64,000 bases of DNA from Streptomyces sp. NBC_00510 (GCA_036013505.1 CP107851.1:9038001-9102000); one strand, 5' to 3'; positions 8,343 through 16,947 are shown, counted from the stretch's first letter. The notes: generated by a model not told the origin, from the sequence alone. A program made the numbers and translations.

Positions 8343-8982
8343 CGCGCATCGTGATGTTCAGCCGGCCGGAGGCGAGACCCGTGGCCGGGTCACCCGTGCC
8401 CGGGTGGACCTTCGGCACCGCGTGGTAGGCGAAGCGGGACGGGCCGCCGAAGACGAACAGGTCGCCGGAGGCCAGCTCCAGGTCCGTGTAGGGGCGGTTG
8501 CGGCTCTCGGTGTTCCCGAAGCGGAACACACAGGTGTCGCCGATGGTCAGCGACACGACGGGGGCGGCGCTGCGCTCGTCCTTGTCCTGGTGCATGCCGA
8601 GCTTGGCGTCGCCGTCGTAGAAGTTGATCAGCGCGGTGTCCGGGGTGTAGCCGTCACCTGCCGCCGGGTCCTCGTACGCCTCGACCAGGGCGCGGCGGCC
8701 CAGGTCCACCATCCAGTCGGGGAAGGGGGCCACCCGCGCGCCGTTCACGTCGCCAGCGGTACGGGTGTAGCGATAGGGCTGCCAGTGCCAGCCGATGCAG
8801 ACCGTGCGCACCGACATCACCCCGCCGCGGGGGAGGCGGGTGTGCCGGATCGGGACCGGGCCCATGGCCCAGGCGCGGCACGCGACGACCAGCTCCCGCT
8901 GCTGGTCCAGGGTGAGCCAGCCCGGCACGTGCACCGCGCCCGGCGCCACCTGCAGCCGGGGACGCGGGATGAGCGCGCTCAC
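8296..8982 (-). CDS. alkB: AlkB-type alpha-ketoglutarate-dependent DNA dealkylase
   Basis: A 228-residue Fe(II)/2-oxoglutarate dioxygenase that oxidatively removes alkyl groups from 1-methyladenine and 3-methylcytosine. The iron facial triad is H131 and D133 (in 'GMHQDKDE') and H187 ('RFAYHAV'); the 2-oxoglutarate arginine is R213 in 'GRLNITMR'. The GTG start overlaps the preceding gene's stop by 4 bp (GTGA), so translation is coupled. It is the last gene of the alkylation-repair operon. The 3' end overlaps the convergent MFS gene by 47 bp. Confidence 0.92.
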   Translation of the reverse strand: MSALIPRPRLQVAPGAVHVPGWLTLDQQRELVVACRAWAMGPVPIRHTRLPRGGVMSVRTVCIGWHWQPYRYTRTAGDVNGARVAPFPDWMVDLGRRALVEAYEDPAAGDGYTPDTALINFYDGDAKLGMHQDKDERSAAPVVSLTIGDTCVFRFGNTESRNRPYTDLELASGDLFVFGGPSRFAYHAVPKVHPGTGDPATGLASGRLNITMRVTGLDDGTRGRAPRR

Positions 8983-9815
8983 CGGGCACCGCCCTTCCCC
9001 GGGGCGGCCGCGGTCACCCGGCCCCGGTCCACGCACCAGGTCCCGCCGTCGGCGGTCGCGCCGCGCAGGCCCTGGAGCGTCTCCGCGCCCGCGGCGGCCA
9101 CCACGCGCGCGTCGCCCAGGGAGGCGAAGCCGTACGTACGGGCCGGGTCCCACGGCGTACTGTGCCGCAGACGGCGGGCCAGCTGCGCCCACCCGGCGGG
9201 CGCAGCGGCCACCACCCAGGCGTCCGGCGCCGGCGCGGTCAGCCGCCCGGCGGCCCGCAGCCAGGACGCCGCCCGTTCGGGCCAGTCCACGACGGCCACC
9301 ACGGTGCCGCCGGACGCGCGCCACGCTGCGGCGAAGGCCCCGGCGGCGGCACGGGAGGCGGCGTCCCGGCTGTGGCCGACGGCGACGGCGCCCACGCGCG
9401 GGCGGGCGTCACCGAGCAGGCCGAGCAGGGCGGTGAGTTCGGCCCCGGTGTGCGGCGGCGGCGCCGGCACGCCGTCGAGCACGGCGAGCCCCTCGGGCGT
9501 GACCAGCGGCGAGGCCGGTGCCGCGGCGGGTGCGTCGGGGTGGGTCATGGCGTTCCGCTCCGTCGGTGTCGCCTTCCATTGTCGGTACCGCCCGGGCAGG
9601 CAGCGGGCGCAGGGCCGGTATCCCGCGGCGACCGCCGTGGCCTCGTCCGCGAAGAACACCCGCTCCCGCACGTATCCGCCGCGCGCGATGGCCTTCTGCG
9701 CTGCCGGGCAGTCGAGGCGGCCGTACAGCCGGCCGCGCCGATGCCCGCCGAGCGCCCCCGGGACCGCGCTGCGGTACGGCCGCCCGTCCGGGCCGGTCAG
9801 CACGTACGTGGTCAC
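8979..9815 (-). CDS. Ada-type metal-binding domain fused to an uncharacterised Rossmann/PBP-like domain
   Basis: A 278-residue two-part protein in one uninterrupted frame. Residues 1-89 resemble the small Ada metal-binding domain ('YGRLDCPAAQKAIARGGYV' ... 'CARCLPGRYRQWKA'), but only three of the four zinc cysteines are evident. From residue 90 (an internal Met at 9548) follows a domain of alternating beta/alpha segments reminiscent of type 1 periplasmic-binding folds, without a signal peptide. It overlaps both neighbours by 4 bp (GTGA), which supports one long coupled gene. Alternatively two products arise, the second from ATG 9548. Its function in repair is unknown. Confidence 0.7.
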   Translation of the reverse strand: MTTYVLTGPDGRPYRSAVPGALGGHRRGRLYGRLDCPAAQKAIARGGYVRERVFFADEATAVAAGYRPCARCLPGRYRQWKATPTERNAMTHPDAPAAAPASPLVTPEGLAVLDGVPAPPPHTGAELTALLGLLGDARPRVGAVAVGHSRDAASRAAAGAFAAAWRASGGTVVAVVDWPERAASWLRAAGRLTAPAPDAWVVAAAPAGWAQLARRLRHSTPWDPARTYGFASLGDARVVAAAGAETLQGLRGATADGGTWCVDRGRVTAAAPGKGGAR

Positions 9816-10552
9816 GTCGCGTCGTGGAAGACCAGGCCCAGGGTGTGGCGGCGGCCGGCGCGCACGGTGCTCACCCCGTGCCGCATCGGGCCGGCGGACC
9901 AGCCGCGGGCCGAGCGTACGGGCCGGTCGCGGGTGGTGAAGACCAGCGCGTGGCCCTGGGGCAGGGTGGTGGACGAGCCCCGGGTCTGCGCCCGCGGCCG
10001 CTGCTCCGTCATCAGGAACTCGCCGCCGGCGTAGTCCTCGCCGGGGGCGTCGAGCCCGATCACGACCTGGAGCGGGAAGACGAGGTCCCCGTACAGGTCG
10101 CGGTGGAGCGCGTTCCAGTCGCCCGCGCCGTAGCGCAGCAGGATCGGGGTCGGCCGCGTCTGGCCGGCGGCGTGGCACATGGCCAGCCACGCGTCGAGGG
10201 TGTCCGGCCAGGGCGCGGGCTGCCGGAGCCGGGCCGCCCAGTCGCGGGCGATCGGCAGCAGCCGCGGGTAGAAGGCCGCCCTCAGGGCCCGCACCGGCTC
10301 CGGGACGGGGTACGCGAAGTAGCGGTACTGGCCCGAGCCGAAGCGGTGCCGTGCCATGTCGACGGTCGAGCGGAACCGCACGGGCTCGTCGTAGAGCGCG
10401 GCGACGGCCCGGCACTCTGCGGGGGAGAGGACCGGACGGGCCGTCAGGGCGCCCCCGTGGGCGTCGAGTCCGGCGGTGAGCGCGGGCCAGTCCTCGGCGT
10501 CGACCCGCTCGGGCAGGGGTGTCGTGGGCGGTGCGGCGGCGGTGGTGGTCAT
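9812..10552 (-). CDS. 2OG-Fe(II) dioxygenase of the alkylation-repair operon
   Basis: A 246-residue non-heme iron oxygenase, distinct from AlkB. The iron motif H-x-D is in 'NALHRDLYGD', the distal His in 'GPMRHGVS' and the 2-oxoglutarate Arg in 'RRHTLGLVFHD'. Genes of this type recur beside ada, ogt and alkB in actinomycetes, but the substrate is not established to my knowledge. I chose ATG 10552; a GTG at 10567 that overlaps the ogt stop by 4 bp is a good alternative (251 aa) because all other junctions in the operon are coupled that way. Confidence 0.8.
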   Translation of the reverse strand: MTTTAAAPPTTPLPERVDAEDWPALTAGLDAHGGALTARPVLSPAECRAVAALYDEPVRFRSTVDMARHRFGSGQYRYFAYPVPEPVRALRAAFYPRLLPIARDWAARLRQPAPWPDTLDAWLAMCHAAGQTRPTPILLRYGAGDWNALHRDLYGDLVFPLQVVIGLDAPGEDYAGGEFLMTEQRPRAQTRGSSTTLPQGHALVFTTRDRPVRSARGWSAGPMRHGVSTVRAGRRHTLGLVFHDAT

Positions 10553-10563
10553 GGCCGTCGTCC

Positions 10564-11079
10564 TCACGCCGTACCGTGCCCGGCCTCGAGGTCCAGCAGC
10601 AGGCGCTTGCGCTCCACCCCGCCCGCGTAGCCGGTGATCGCGCCCTTGGCGCCGAGCACGCGGTGGCAGGGACGGACGACGAGCAGCGGATTGCGGCCGA
10701 TCGCGGTGCCGACCGCGCGCGACGAGGTCCGGGGGATGCCCATCGCGTCGGCGACGTCCGCGTAGGTCAGCGTGGTGCCGTAGCCGATGGTCTCCAAGGC
10801 CTTCCACACCTGCTGCTGGAAGGTGGTGCCGGCGGTGGTGAACTCGATGTCGAAGTCGGTCAGTTCGCCGGCGAAGTACGCCCGCAGCTGGCGGGCGATC
10901 TCGGTGAACGCGGCGTCGTCGGCACGCGCGCCGTCCGCCAGGTCCGCCGCGAGGACGCCGCCCTTCTGGTCCGGCACGGACAGCGAGGAGAGCGCGGTGC
11001 CGCCCTTCGCGGTGGGCGACTCCTCGCCGACCAGCAGCAGTTCGCCCAGCGGGCTGTCGAGCGTCATGTAGACCGTCAT
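10564..11079 (-). CDS. ogt: Methylated-DNA--protein-cysteine S-methyltransferase
   Basis: A 171-residue suicide repair protein that transfers the methyl group of O6-methylguanine to its own cysteine. The active-site motif VRPCHRV puts the acceptor at C138, and the DNA-binding helix-turn-helix 'TLTYADVADAMGIPRTSSRAVG' lies just before it with the arginine finger. The ATG has an AGGAAAGGG ribosome site. A 24-bp element also present before adaA-alkA lies 68 bp upstream of this start, so ogt and the genes after it probably have their own Ada-controlled promoter. Confidence 0.95.
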   Translation of the reverse strand: MTVYMTLDSPLGELLLVGEESPTAKGGTALSSLSVPDQKGGVLAADLADGARADDAAFTEIARQLRAYFAGELTDFDIEFTTAGTTFQQQVWKALETIGYGTTLTYADVADAMGIPRTSSRAVGTAIGRNPLLVVRPCHRVLGAKGAITGYAGGVERKRLLLDLEAGHGTA

Positions 11080-11146
11080 CGGTCTTTCCCTTTCCTCGCA
11101 CTTTCAGTGACATCTACGATTCTGCGGTGGTTCATCACCGATGTCC

Positions 11147-11170
11147 GGCGGGATTCGGACGTCGCATTCC
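11147..11170 (-). promoter_or_regulatory. 24-bp element upstream of ogt (copy 2 of shared alkylation-response motif)
   Basis: On the minus strand this reads GGAATGC followed by GACGTCCGAATCCCGCC. It matches the element at 12683-12706 in 22 of 24 positions and lies 68 bp upstream of the ogt ATG, in the 104-bp gap between adaA-alkA and ogt. A TAGATG sequence about 30 bp downstream could be a -10 box. I infer an Ada activator site. Confidence 0.65.
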
Positions 11171-11183
11171 CGCTGTCTCCCGG

Positions 11184-12647
11184 TCAACCGGCGCTCCACA
11201 GCAGGTGCATCGCGTAGGTGCGCCACGGCCGCCAGCCCTCGGCGTCCTCCAGTGGCACACCGGCACGCGCGGCCCCCGCGCGCACGGCGACGTCGCCCTC
11301 CAGCAGCACGTCGGGATCGCCCAGGGCGCGCATCCGGATGTAGCCGGCCGTCCACGGCCCGATGCCGCGCAGCGCGAGCAGGCCCTTCTCCGCGCCGTCC
11401 CGGTCCGCGCCCGGGTCGAGGACGACCTCGCCGACGGCGAGGGCGCGGGCCAGGCCGCGCAGCGTCTCCCGCCGGGCCTCCGGCATGCCGACCGCCTCCA
11501 GCGACGCCCGGGCGAGGGCGTCCGCGTCGGGGAACAGATGCGTCAGGCCACCGCTCGGTGCCGCCAGCGGCTCGCCGTGGGCGGCGACCAGGGCCGCGCC
11601 GAGCCGGCGTCCCGCCGCCACGGAGACCTGCTGCCCGAGCACCGCCCGCACCGCCAGTTCGTGCGGGTCCGCCGCCCCGGGAGCGCGCAGCCCGGGGCGG
11701 GCGCGGGCCAGGGCCCCCAGCGACGGGTCCGCGGACAGCCGTTCCGCGACCGCGTACGGATCGGCGTCCAGGTCGAACAGGCGCCGCACCCGCTGCGTCC
11801 CGGTGGTCAGGTCGCGGAGCCCGGTCATGTGCAGCCGGGACTCGAGCCAGTCACCGCCCCTGCCGGGCGCCGCCTCCTCGACCTCGGCGACCGCGGGCCC
11901 GTGCGGCAGTCGGAGGGTGCGCCGGTAGACACGCCGGCCGCGGGTCCCCGTGACCTCCTCGACGCCGGTGATCGCGCGCGCCGCCAGGTAGTCGAAGATT
12001 TGTCCGGTGTCGTACGGCCCCCGGTACGCCAGCCGCAGCGGCACCCCGGCGGCGGCGTCGGCGGCCGCGTGCCGGGCGGGGCGCGCCTGCCGCAGTGCGG
12101 TCGGCGTGAGCGCGTACACCTCGCGGACGGTGTCGTTGAACTGCCGTACGCTCGCGAAGCCGGCCGCGAAGGCGATCTCCGCGGCCTGCATGTCCGTGGT
12201 CTGCAGCAGGATCCGGGCGGTGTGCGCCCGCTGCGCACGCGCGAGGGCGATCGGACCCGCCCCCACCTCGGCGTTGAGCTGCCGTTGCACCTGCCGGGCG
12301 CTGTAGCCGAGCCGTGCGGCCAGCCCGGCGACGCCTTCCCGGTCGACGACACCGTCGCCGATCAGCCGCATCGCACGGCCCACCACGTCGGCCCGCGCGT
12401 TCCACGCCGCGGACCCCGGCACCGCGTCCGGACGACACCTGCGGCAGGCGCGGAAACCGGACCCCTGGGCGGCCGCCGCCGTTCGGAAGAAGCGGACGTT
12501 GCGCCGCTTGGGCGTGACCGCCGGGCAACTGGGGCGGCAGTAGATCCCCGTCGTCGCCACCGCGAAGAAGAACTCGCCGTCGAAGCGCGCGTCGCGGCTG
12601 CACACCGCCTCGTACCTGCTGTCCTCGTCGGTCGCGTCGTTCGTCAC
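11184..12647 (-). CDS. alkA: Ada/AraC regulatory domain fused to AlkA 3-methyladenine DNA glycosylase
   Basis: A 487-residue fusion. Residues 1-80 are the Ada phosphotriester-repair zinc domain, with C37, C41, C68 and C71 spaced as in E. coli Ada. Residues ~85-190 are an AraC-type double HTH ('MQAAEIAFAAGFASVRQFNDT'). Residues ~200-487 are AlkA, with the helix-hairpin-helix 'LRGIGPWTAGYIRMRALGDPD' and a catalytic Asp in 'LLEGDVAVR'. Methylation of the zinc cysteine would turn the protein into a transcriptional activator. The start is unsure: GTG 12647 has GGAGGG immediately adjacent, while ATG 12665 lacks a ribosome site. It heads the repair gene set. Confidence 0.93.
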   Translation of the reverse strand: MTNDATDEDSRYEAVCSRDARFDGEFFFAVATTGIYCRPSCPAVTPKRRNVRFFRTAAAAQGSGFRACRRCRPDAVPGSAAWNARADVVGRAMRLIGDGVVDREGVAGLAARLGYSARQVQRQLNAEVGAGPIALARAQRAHTARILLQTTDMQAAEIAFAAGFASVRQFNDTVREVYALTPTALRQARPARHAAADAAAGVPLRLAYRGPYDTGQIFDYLAARAITGVEEVTGTRGRRVYRRTLRLPHGPAVAEVEEAAPGRGGDWLESRLHMTGLRDLTTGTQRVRRLFDLDADPYAVAERLSADPSLGALARARPGLRAPGAADPHELAVRAVLGQQVSVAAGRRLGAALVAAHGEPLAAPSGGLTHLFPDADALARASLEAVGMPEARRETLRGLARALAVGEVVLDPGADRDGAEKGLLALRGIGPWTAGYIRMRALGDPDVLLEGDVAVRAGAARAGVPLEDAEGWRPWRTYAMHLLWSAG

Positions 12648-12682
12648 CCCTCCACTGTGCGGCATCGCGGGGGCGGGGCGCT

Positions 12683-12706
12683 GGCGGGATTCGGACGTCA
12701 CGTTCC
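12683..12706 (-). promoter_or_regulatory. 24-bp element upstream of adaA-alkA (copy 1 of shared motif)
   Basis: On the minus strand this reads GGAACGT followed by GACGTCCGAATCCCGCC. It ends 18 bp before ATG 12665 and 36 bp before GTG 12647. The near-identical copy before ogt makes chance very unlikely. The obvious candidate ligand is the AraC/Ada domain of the adjacent gene product. It also lies 60 bp upstream of the divergent membrane-protein gene. Confidence 0.65.
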
Positions 12707-12765
12707 GGGCGCGGCCGCCTCGGCACGGCCGTGCGGGGGCGGGTCGCCTCGGTGATCCTGAAGGG

Positions 12766-13287
12766 GTGACAGCCGGCTCCGCCCCGCGGGACCTCGCCGG
12801 CCGGGAGGCTCCCGGCACGGGACGCGCCAACTACACGGGCGCCGTCTACGGATCGCTGCTGGCCGCCTCGGTGGTGGCCGGGGCCGGCTCGGCGGGGCCG
12901 TACCCGCGGCTGGAGCTGGTGCTGCTGCTGATCTGCACGGGCCTGGTGTTCTGGGCCGCCCACGTCTACGCGGGCTTCGTCGGCGACCGGTTGCGCGGGG
13001 GGAGGATCACCTGGCACGAGATCCGCCAGGTGTGCGTCCGCGAGTGGCCGATCGTGCAGGCCGCGCTGCTGCCGGCGACGGCGGTCGCGGTGAGCCCCCT
13101 GCTGGGGCTCGGGCTGGAGGGCGCGGCCTGGCTGGCCCTGACCATCGCCGTCGTCCAGCAGGTCGTGTGGGCCAGCGCGGCCGTCATCCGGGTGGGCGCC
13201 TCCCGCTGGGCGGTGGTGTCGGTGGGGATCGTGAACCTGGTGCTGGGCCTGGTCATCGTGGCGGCGAAGGTCGCGCTCCAGCACTGA
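12766..13287 (+). CDS. Four-TM membrane protein of unknown function
   Basis: A 173-residue integral membrane protein. After a ~20-residue hydrophilic N-terminus, four hydrophobic segments are visible: ~23-38 ('GSLLAASVVAGAG'), ~45-65 ('LELVLLLICTGLVFW'), ~95-130 and ~145-168 ('VSVGIVNLVLGLVIVAA'). Short polar loops include 'WHEIRQVCVREWP'. The GTG start has AAGGGG directly before it. It is transcribed away from adaA-alkA, with 118 bp between the starts. I do not recognise a defined family. Confidence 0.75.
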   Translation: MTAGSAPRDLAGREAPGTGRANYTGAVYGSLLAASVVAGAGSAGPYPRLELVLLLICTGLVFWAAHVYAGFVGDRLRGGRITWHEIRQVCVREWPIVQAALLPATAVAVSPLLGLGLEGAAWLALTIAVVQQVVWASAAVIRVGASRWAVVSVGIVNLVLGLVIVAAKVALQH

Positions 13288-13371
13288 GGGCCGGTGCGTC
13301 GTTCATACCTTATGAGGCGGTTTGCCGCTGTTTCCTGTGGGGGACGTGTGCCCTGAGGAGAGTGATCGCGC

Positions 13372-14340
13372 ATGGCCCGCCACCCGCAGACCGGCGTCAG
13401 CAAGCCGACCGAGCTCCCCCAGGAGTCCTGGCGCGTGGTGCTCCGGCGCACGGTCAAGGAGTTCTGGGCGGACCACCTGACCGACTGGGCTGCGGCGCTG
13501 ACCTACTACGCCGTCCTGTCGGTCTTCCCGGCCCTCCTCGTCATGGTCTCGGTCGTCGGCCTGCTGGGCGGCCCCAGCGTCAAACCCCTGATCGTCAACG
13601 CGAGCGGGCTCGCGCCCGGACCGGTGCGCGACACGCTGACCGGTGTGCTCGGGCAGTTGCAGCACGGCGTCGGCCGCGGGGGACTCGCCCTCGCGATCGG
13701 CGTCGTGGTCGCCGTGTGGTCGTCCTCCGGCTACGTGGCGACCTTCATGCGGGCCGCCAACGCCCTCTACGACATCGACGAGGGCAGGCCCGTGTGGAAG
13801 ACCCTGGCCGCCCGATTCGTCATTCCCGTGGTGCTGTTGGTGGTGACGGCGCTCATCGCGCTCGGCGTGGTCCTCACCGGAGTCCTGGCCCGCAGGGCGG
13901 GTCAGGTGCTGGGAGTCGGCGACGCCGCGCTCGGCGTGTGGGGGATCGCCAAATGGCCCGTGATGCTCCTGCTGTTCACTCTGGTCCTCGCGCTGCTGTA
14001 CTGGGCCGCGCCCAACGTGAAGCACGGCGGCTTCCGATGGGTGAGCCCCGGCAGCATCCTGGCCGTGGTCATCTGGGCCGCCGCCTCCGCTCTCTTCAGC
14101 TTCTACGTGTCCAACTTCAGCAACTACAACCGGCTCTACGGCAGCCTGGCGGCGATCATCGTCTTCCTCGTCTGGCTGTGGATCTCGAACATCGCCGTCC
14201 TCCTCGGCCTGGAGTTCAACGCCGAGCTCGAACGGGCGCGGGCGCGCCCGGACGGGGGCCCGGACGACAGTCCGGACGAGACAGTGCCCAAGGCCGAACC
14301 GCAGGACACCGAGCGCCTCCACGCCGAGGAAGGGCGATGA
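13372..14340 (+). CDS. YihY/BrkB-family inner-membrane protein
   Basis: A 322-residue polytopic protein with the family's hallmark 'WAAALTYYAVLSVFPALLVM' in the first helix, 'SSSGYVATFMRAANALYDI', and the C-terminal 'SNYNRLYGSLAAIIVFLVWLW' followed by a charged tail. About six membrane helices are present. The ATG is preceded by GAGGAG. The molecular role of YihY proteins is not settled; the older 'ribonuclease BN' label is wrong for this fold. A single-gene unit is likely: an NAD-epimerase converges on its 3' end. Confidence 0.9.
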   Translation: MARHPQTGVSKPTELPQESWRVVLRRTVKEFWADHLTDWAAALTYYAVLSVFPALLVMVSVVGLLGGPSVKPLIVNASGLAPGPVRDTLTGVLGQLQHGVGRGGLALAIGVVVAVWSSSGYVATFMRAANALYDIDEGRPVWKTLAARFVIPVVLLVVTALIALGVVLTGVLARRAGQVLGVGDAALGVWGIAKWPVMLLLFTLVLALLYWAAPNVKHGGFRWVSPGSILAVVIWAAASALFSFYVSNFSNYNRLYGSLAAIIVFLVWLWISNIAVLLGLEFNAELERARARPDGGPDDSPDETVPKAEPQDTERLHAEEGR

Positions 14341-14382
14341 CGGGACGCCGTCCGGCCGCTACGCCGTCACGGCCACGGACCG

Positions 14383-15477
14383 TCACGGCCGTGAGCCGAC
14401 GCCGGTCGCGACCTCATGGAGCCGGCTGCCGGCCCCGCCCGGTGCCAGTGGGGCGGTGGAGGTGTCACCCGCGCCCTCGCGCAGGCCCGCGAGGAACTCC
14501 TCGATCGCCTGCGTGGCGGTGTGGCGGGGCTCCCAGCCCAGCTCGCGGCGGGCCCGCGCGGTGTTCATCAGCGGCAGTCTGACGACCGCGTCGAACAGGC
14601 CGGGCGACGACGGCACCAGGTGCAGCCGCCAGGCCCCGGCCAGCGCCGCCCGTACCGCGCCCCGCGGCATGCGGACGACCTGCGCCCCGAGCAGCGTGGC
14701 GAGTTCACCCGCGTCCAGCGGTGGATCGGCCGCAAGGTTGAAGGCGCCCCGCACGGGACGGTGCAGCGCCGCCCGGTAGGCCTCGGCCGCGTCGTCGGAG
14801 TGCAGCGCCTGGAAGCGCAGACCACGCAGGTCCGGGACGACCGGCACCAGGCGGGGCCGTACGAGCCGGTTCGGCAGGAACGGTCCCGCGAACAGCCTGC
14901 GTTGCTGAGCGGCGGACTCCCGTTTGAAGATGAAGCCCGGTCGCATCCGCACCACGCGCAGGCGTGGGTTCTCCCGCTCGAAGGTGTCGAGGTAGCGCTC
15001 TACGTACGCCTTCTCCCGGGAATACGCGGCCCCCGGCCAGCCGTGCGTGGGCCACGACTCGTCGACCGGGTACCGCTTCGGGCCGGGCGAGTACGCCGCC
15101 ACCGACGAGGCGTGCACCAGGGCCGGCACACCGGCCGCCGCGGCCGCCTCGAAGACGCGGATGCTGCCCAGGACGTTGGTGCGCCACGTGATCGCGGGGT
15201 CGTGGGTGGGCTGCAGCAGCCAGGCCAGGTGCACGACGGCGTCGGCACCGCGGAAGTGCTCCACCAGGCGCGTCCTGTCGTCGCCCAGGTCGGCGTGCAC
15301 CCACGAGGTACGGGCGGGCTGCCAGTCCTCGGGGATCCTGCGGGCGATGCCGACGATCTCGGTCACCGCCTGGTCCTCGCCGAGAGCCCGCACCAGGCTC
15401 GTTCCGACGTTTCCGGTCGCCCCTACGACGACGACGCGCAGGCCGCCGCCGCTCCCGGGCGTGGAGTCGTCCGTCAC
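14383..15477 (-). CDS. NAD-dependent epimerase/dehydratase (extended SDR)
   Basis: A 364-residue extended SDR. The Rossmann motif GATGNVG lies about residues 19-25 and the catalytic YSREK Tyr/Lys pair near residue 150, after 'VHASSVAAYSPGPKRYPVDE'. The C-terminal half holds the sugar- or small-molecule-binding part ('QALHSDDAAEAYRAAL', 'FNLAADPPLDAGELA'). It ends in a Gly/Pro/Thr-rich tail beyond the fold. The GTG start follows GAGG. The substrate is not identifiable. It converges with the YihY gene. Confidence 0.85.
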   Translation of the reverse strand: MTDDSTPGSGGGLRVVVVGATGNVGTSLVRALGEDQAVTEIVGIARRIPEDWQPARTSWVHADLGDDRTRLVEHFRGADAVVHLAWLLQPTHDPAITWRTNVLGSIRVFEAAAAAGVPALVHASSVAAYSPGPKRYPVDESWPTHGWPGAAYSREKAYVERYLDTFERENPRLRVVRMRPGFIFKRESAAQQRRLFAGPFLPNRLVRPRLVPVVPDLRGLRFQALHSDDAAEAYRAALHRPVRGAFNLAADPPLDAGELATLLGAQVVRMPRGAVRAALAGAWRLHLVPSSPGLFDAVVRLPLMNTARARRELGWEPRHTATQAIEEFLAGLREGAGDTSTAPLAPGGAGSRLHEVATGVGSRP

Positions 15478-15632
15478 GTTCCTCGCCTCCCTGGGGCCGC
15501 CGGGAGCGCCCGGGCACCGTGCGGTGCCGGACCGCGCCGTCCGGCGTCACGGCGGCCTCGTCCGATGCCTGCCTCGGTCTGTCGGGGCGGCTACCCGGCG
15601 AGGGACGTTTCAGGCCTCGGCCGCGGCGGCCG

Positions 15633-16799
15633 TCAGCCGAGCGCCTTCGCCATCCGGCGCACCGCCTCCGTCAGCACCTCGGGCGTCGTCGCGAGGTTCA
15701 GCCGTACGTGCCCGTCGCCGCCCGTGCCGAAGTCCGGCCCCGCGCTGAGGGCGACCCGCCCCCGGGCGAGGAAGGCGGCGGCCGGGTCGTCGCCCAGGCC
15801 CAGCTCCCGGCAGTCCAGCCAGGCCAGGTAGGTGCCCGGGGCCGGCCGGTAGCCGACGGACGGCAGGTGCTCGGCCAGCAGCCCGGCGAGCAGCCGCCGG
15901 TTGTGCGCGAGGTCGTCCAGGACGGCGTCGAGCCACGGGCCGCCGTCGCGCAGCGCCGCCGTGTGGGCGATGACGCCCAGGTGGCTCGGCCCGTGACCGA
16001 CCTCCTCCGGCATGCGCGCCAGGTCGTCCGCCGCGGCGGCCCCGGCCAGGGCGAGGGCCGCCTTCAGACCGGCCAGGTTCCACGCCTTCGACGCGGACAT
16101 CAGCGACAGGCCGCTCTCGCCGCCGGGCACGCTCAGGTACGGCACGAAGGCCGCCTCGGCGGTCACCAGAGGCGCGTGGATCTCGTCCACCACGACCCGC
16201 ACCCCGTACGACCCGGCCAGCGCCGCCACCGCGGACAGCTCCTCGGCGGTGTGCACCGTGCCGGTCGGATTGTGCGGGCTGCACAGCAGGTAGGCGGCCC
16301 GGCCGCCGCCGGCCGTGGACCGGGCGAAGGCCTCCTCCAGCGCCGCGAGGTCCAGCCGCAGGCCGGAGCCGAACGGGGTCTCCACCACGCGGCGGTCCAT
16401 GTGCGTCACGAACTGGTAGAACGGCGGGTACACCGGGCAGTTGACGATCACCGGGTCCCCGGGGTCCGTGACGAGCTTCAGCATCTCGACGACACCCAGC
16501 ATCACGTCGGGCACGATGGAGGCGCGCTCCACGGCCAGACCGTCCCAGCCCCACCGCTCACGGGCGAAGTCCGCCAGCGCCTCCGCGTACGCGGTGCCCG
16601 CCGGATACCCCGTGTCGCCGACCGCGATCGCCTCCGTGAGCGCGCGGGCCACGGGCCCGGCCAGCGGCACGTCCATCTCCGCCACCCACAGGGGCAGCAC
16701 ATCCTCCGGATGGGTGCGCCACTTCATGCTCGTCCGGCGCCGGAGCTGGTCGAGCGTGAGGCGGCGCAGGGGGTGGTCGTCATTCGGCGCGGTGTCCAT
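15633..16799 (-). CDS. MalY/PatB-type PLP aminotransferase (putative cystathionine beta-lyase)
   Basis: A 388-residue fold-type I PLP enzyme. It opens with the family's 'RRTSMKWRTHPEDVLPLWVAEMDVP' pattern, has 'SPHNPTGTVHTAEEL' and 'VVDEIHAPLV' for the cofactor ring, and 'SASKAWNLAGLK' with the Schiff-base lysine. MalY/PatB enzymes cleave C-S bonds of cystathionine or cysteine conjugates, and some transaminate. Starts at 16799 or 16811 are both possible and neither has a strong ribosome site. A methyltransferase is divergent, 148 bp away. Confidence 0.88.
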   Translation of the reverse strand: MDTAPNDDHPLRRLTLDQLRRRTSMKWRTHPEDVLPLWVAEMDVPLAGPVARALTEAIAVGDTGYPAGTAYAEALADFARERWGWDGLAVERASIVPDVMLGVVEMLKLVTDPGDPVIVNCPVYPPFYQFVTHMDRRVVETPFGSGLRLDLAALEEAFARSTAGGGRAAYLLCSPHNPTGTVHTAEELSAVAALAGSYGVRVVVDEIHAPLVTAEAAFVPYLSVPGGESGLSLMSASKAWNLAGLKAALALAGAAAADDLARMPEEVGHGPSHLGVIAHTAALRDGGPWLDAVLDDLAHNRRLLAGLLAEHLPSVGYRPAPGTYLAWLDCRELGLGDDPAAAFLARGRVALSAGPDFGTGGDGHVRLNLATTPEVLTEAVRRMAKALG

Positions 16800-16947
16800 G
16801 ACACCAAACATAGGTGCCGGCCTGCCGCCGGGGCAGAGGACGGGCTGCGGACGAGTTGCCGAACCGGCAAGAAGGCTTGCCCGGCGAGCGCGCGGGGCCG
16901 CAAGGTCGGGGCAGGTCCACATCCACGGCACGGAGGAGACGACATCC

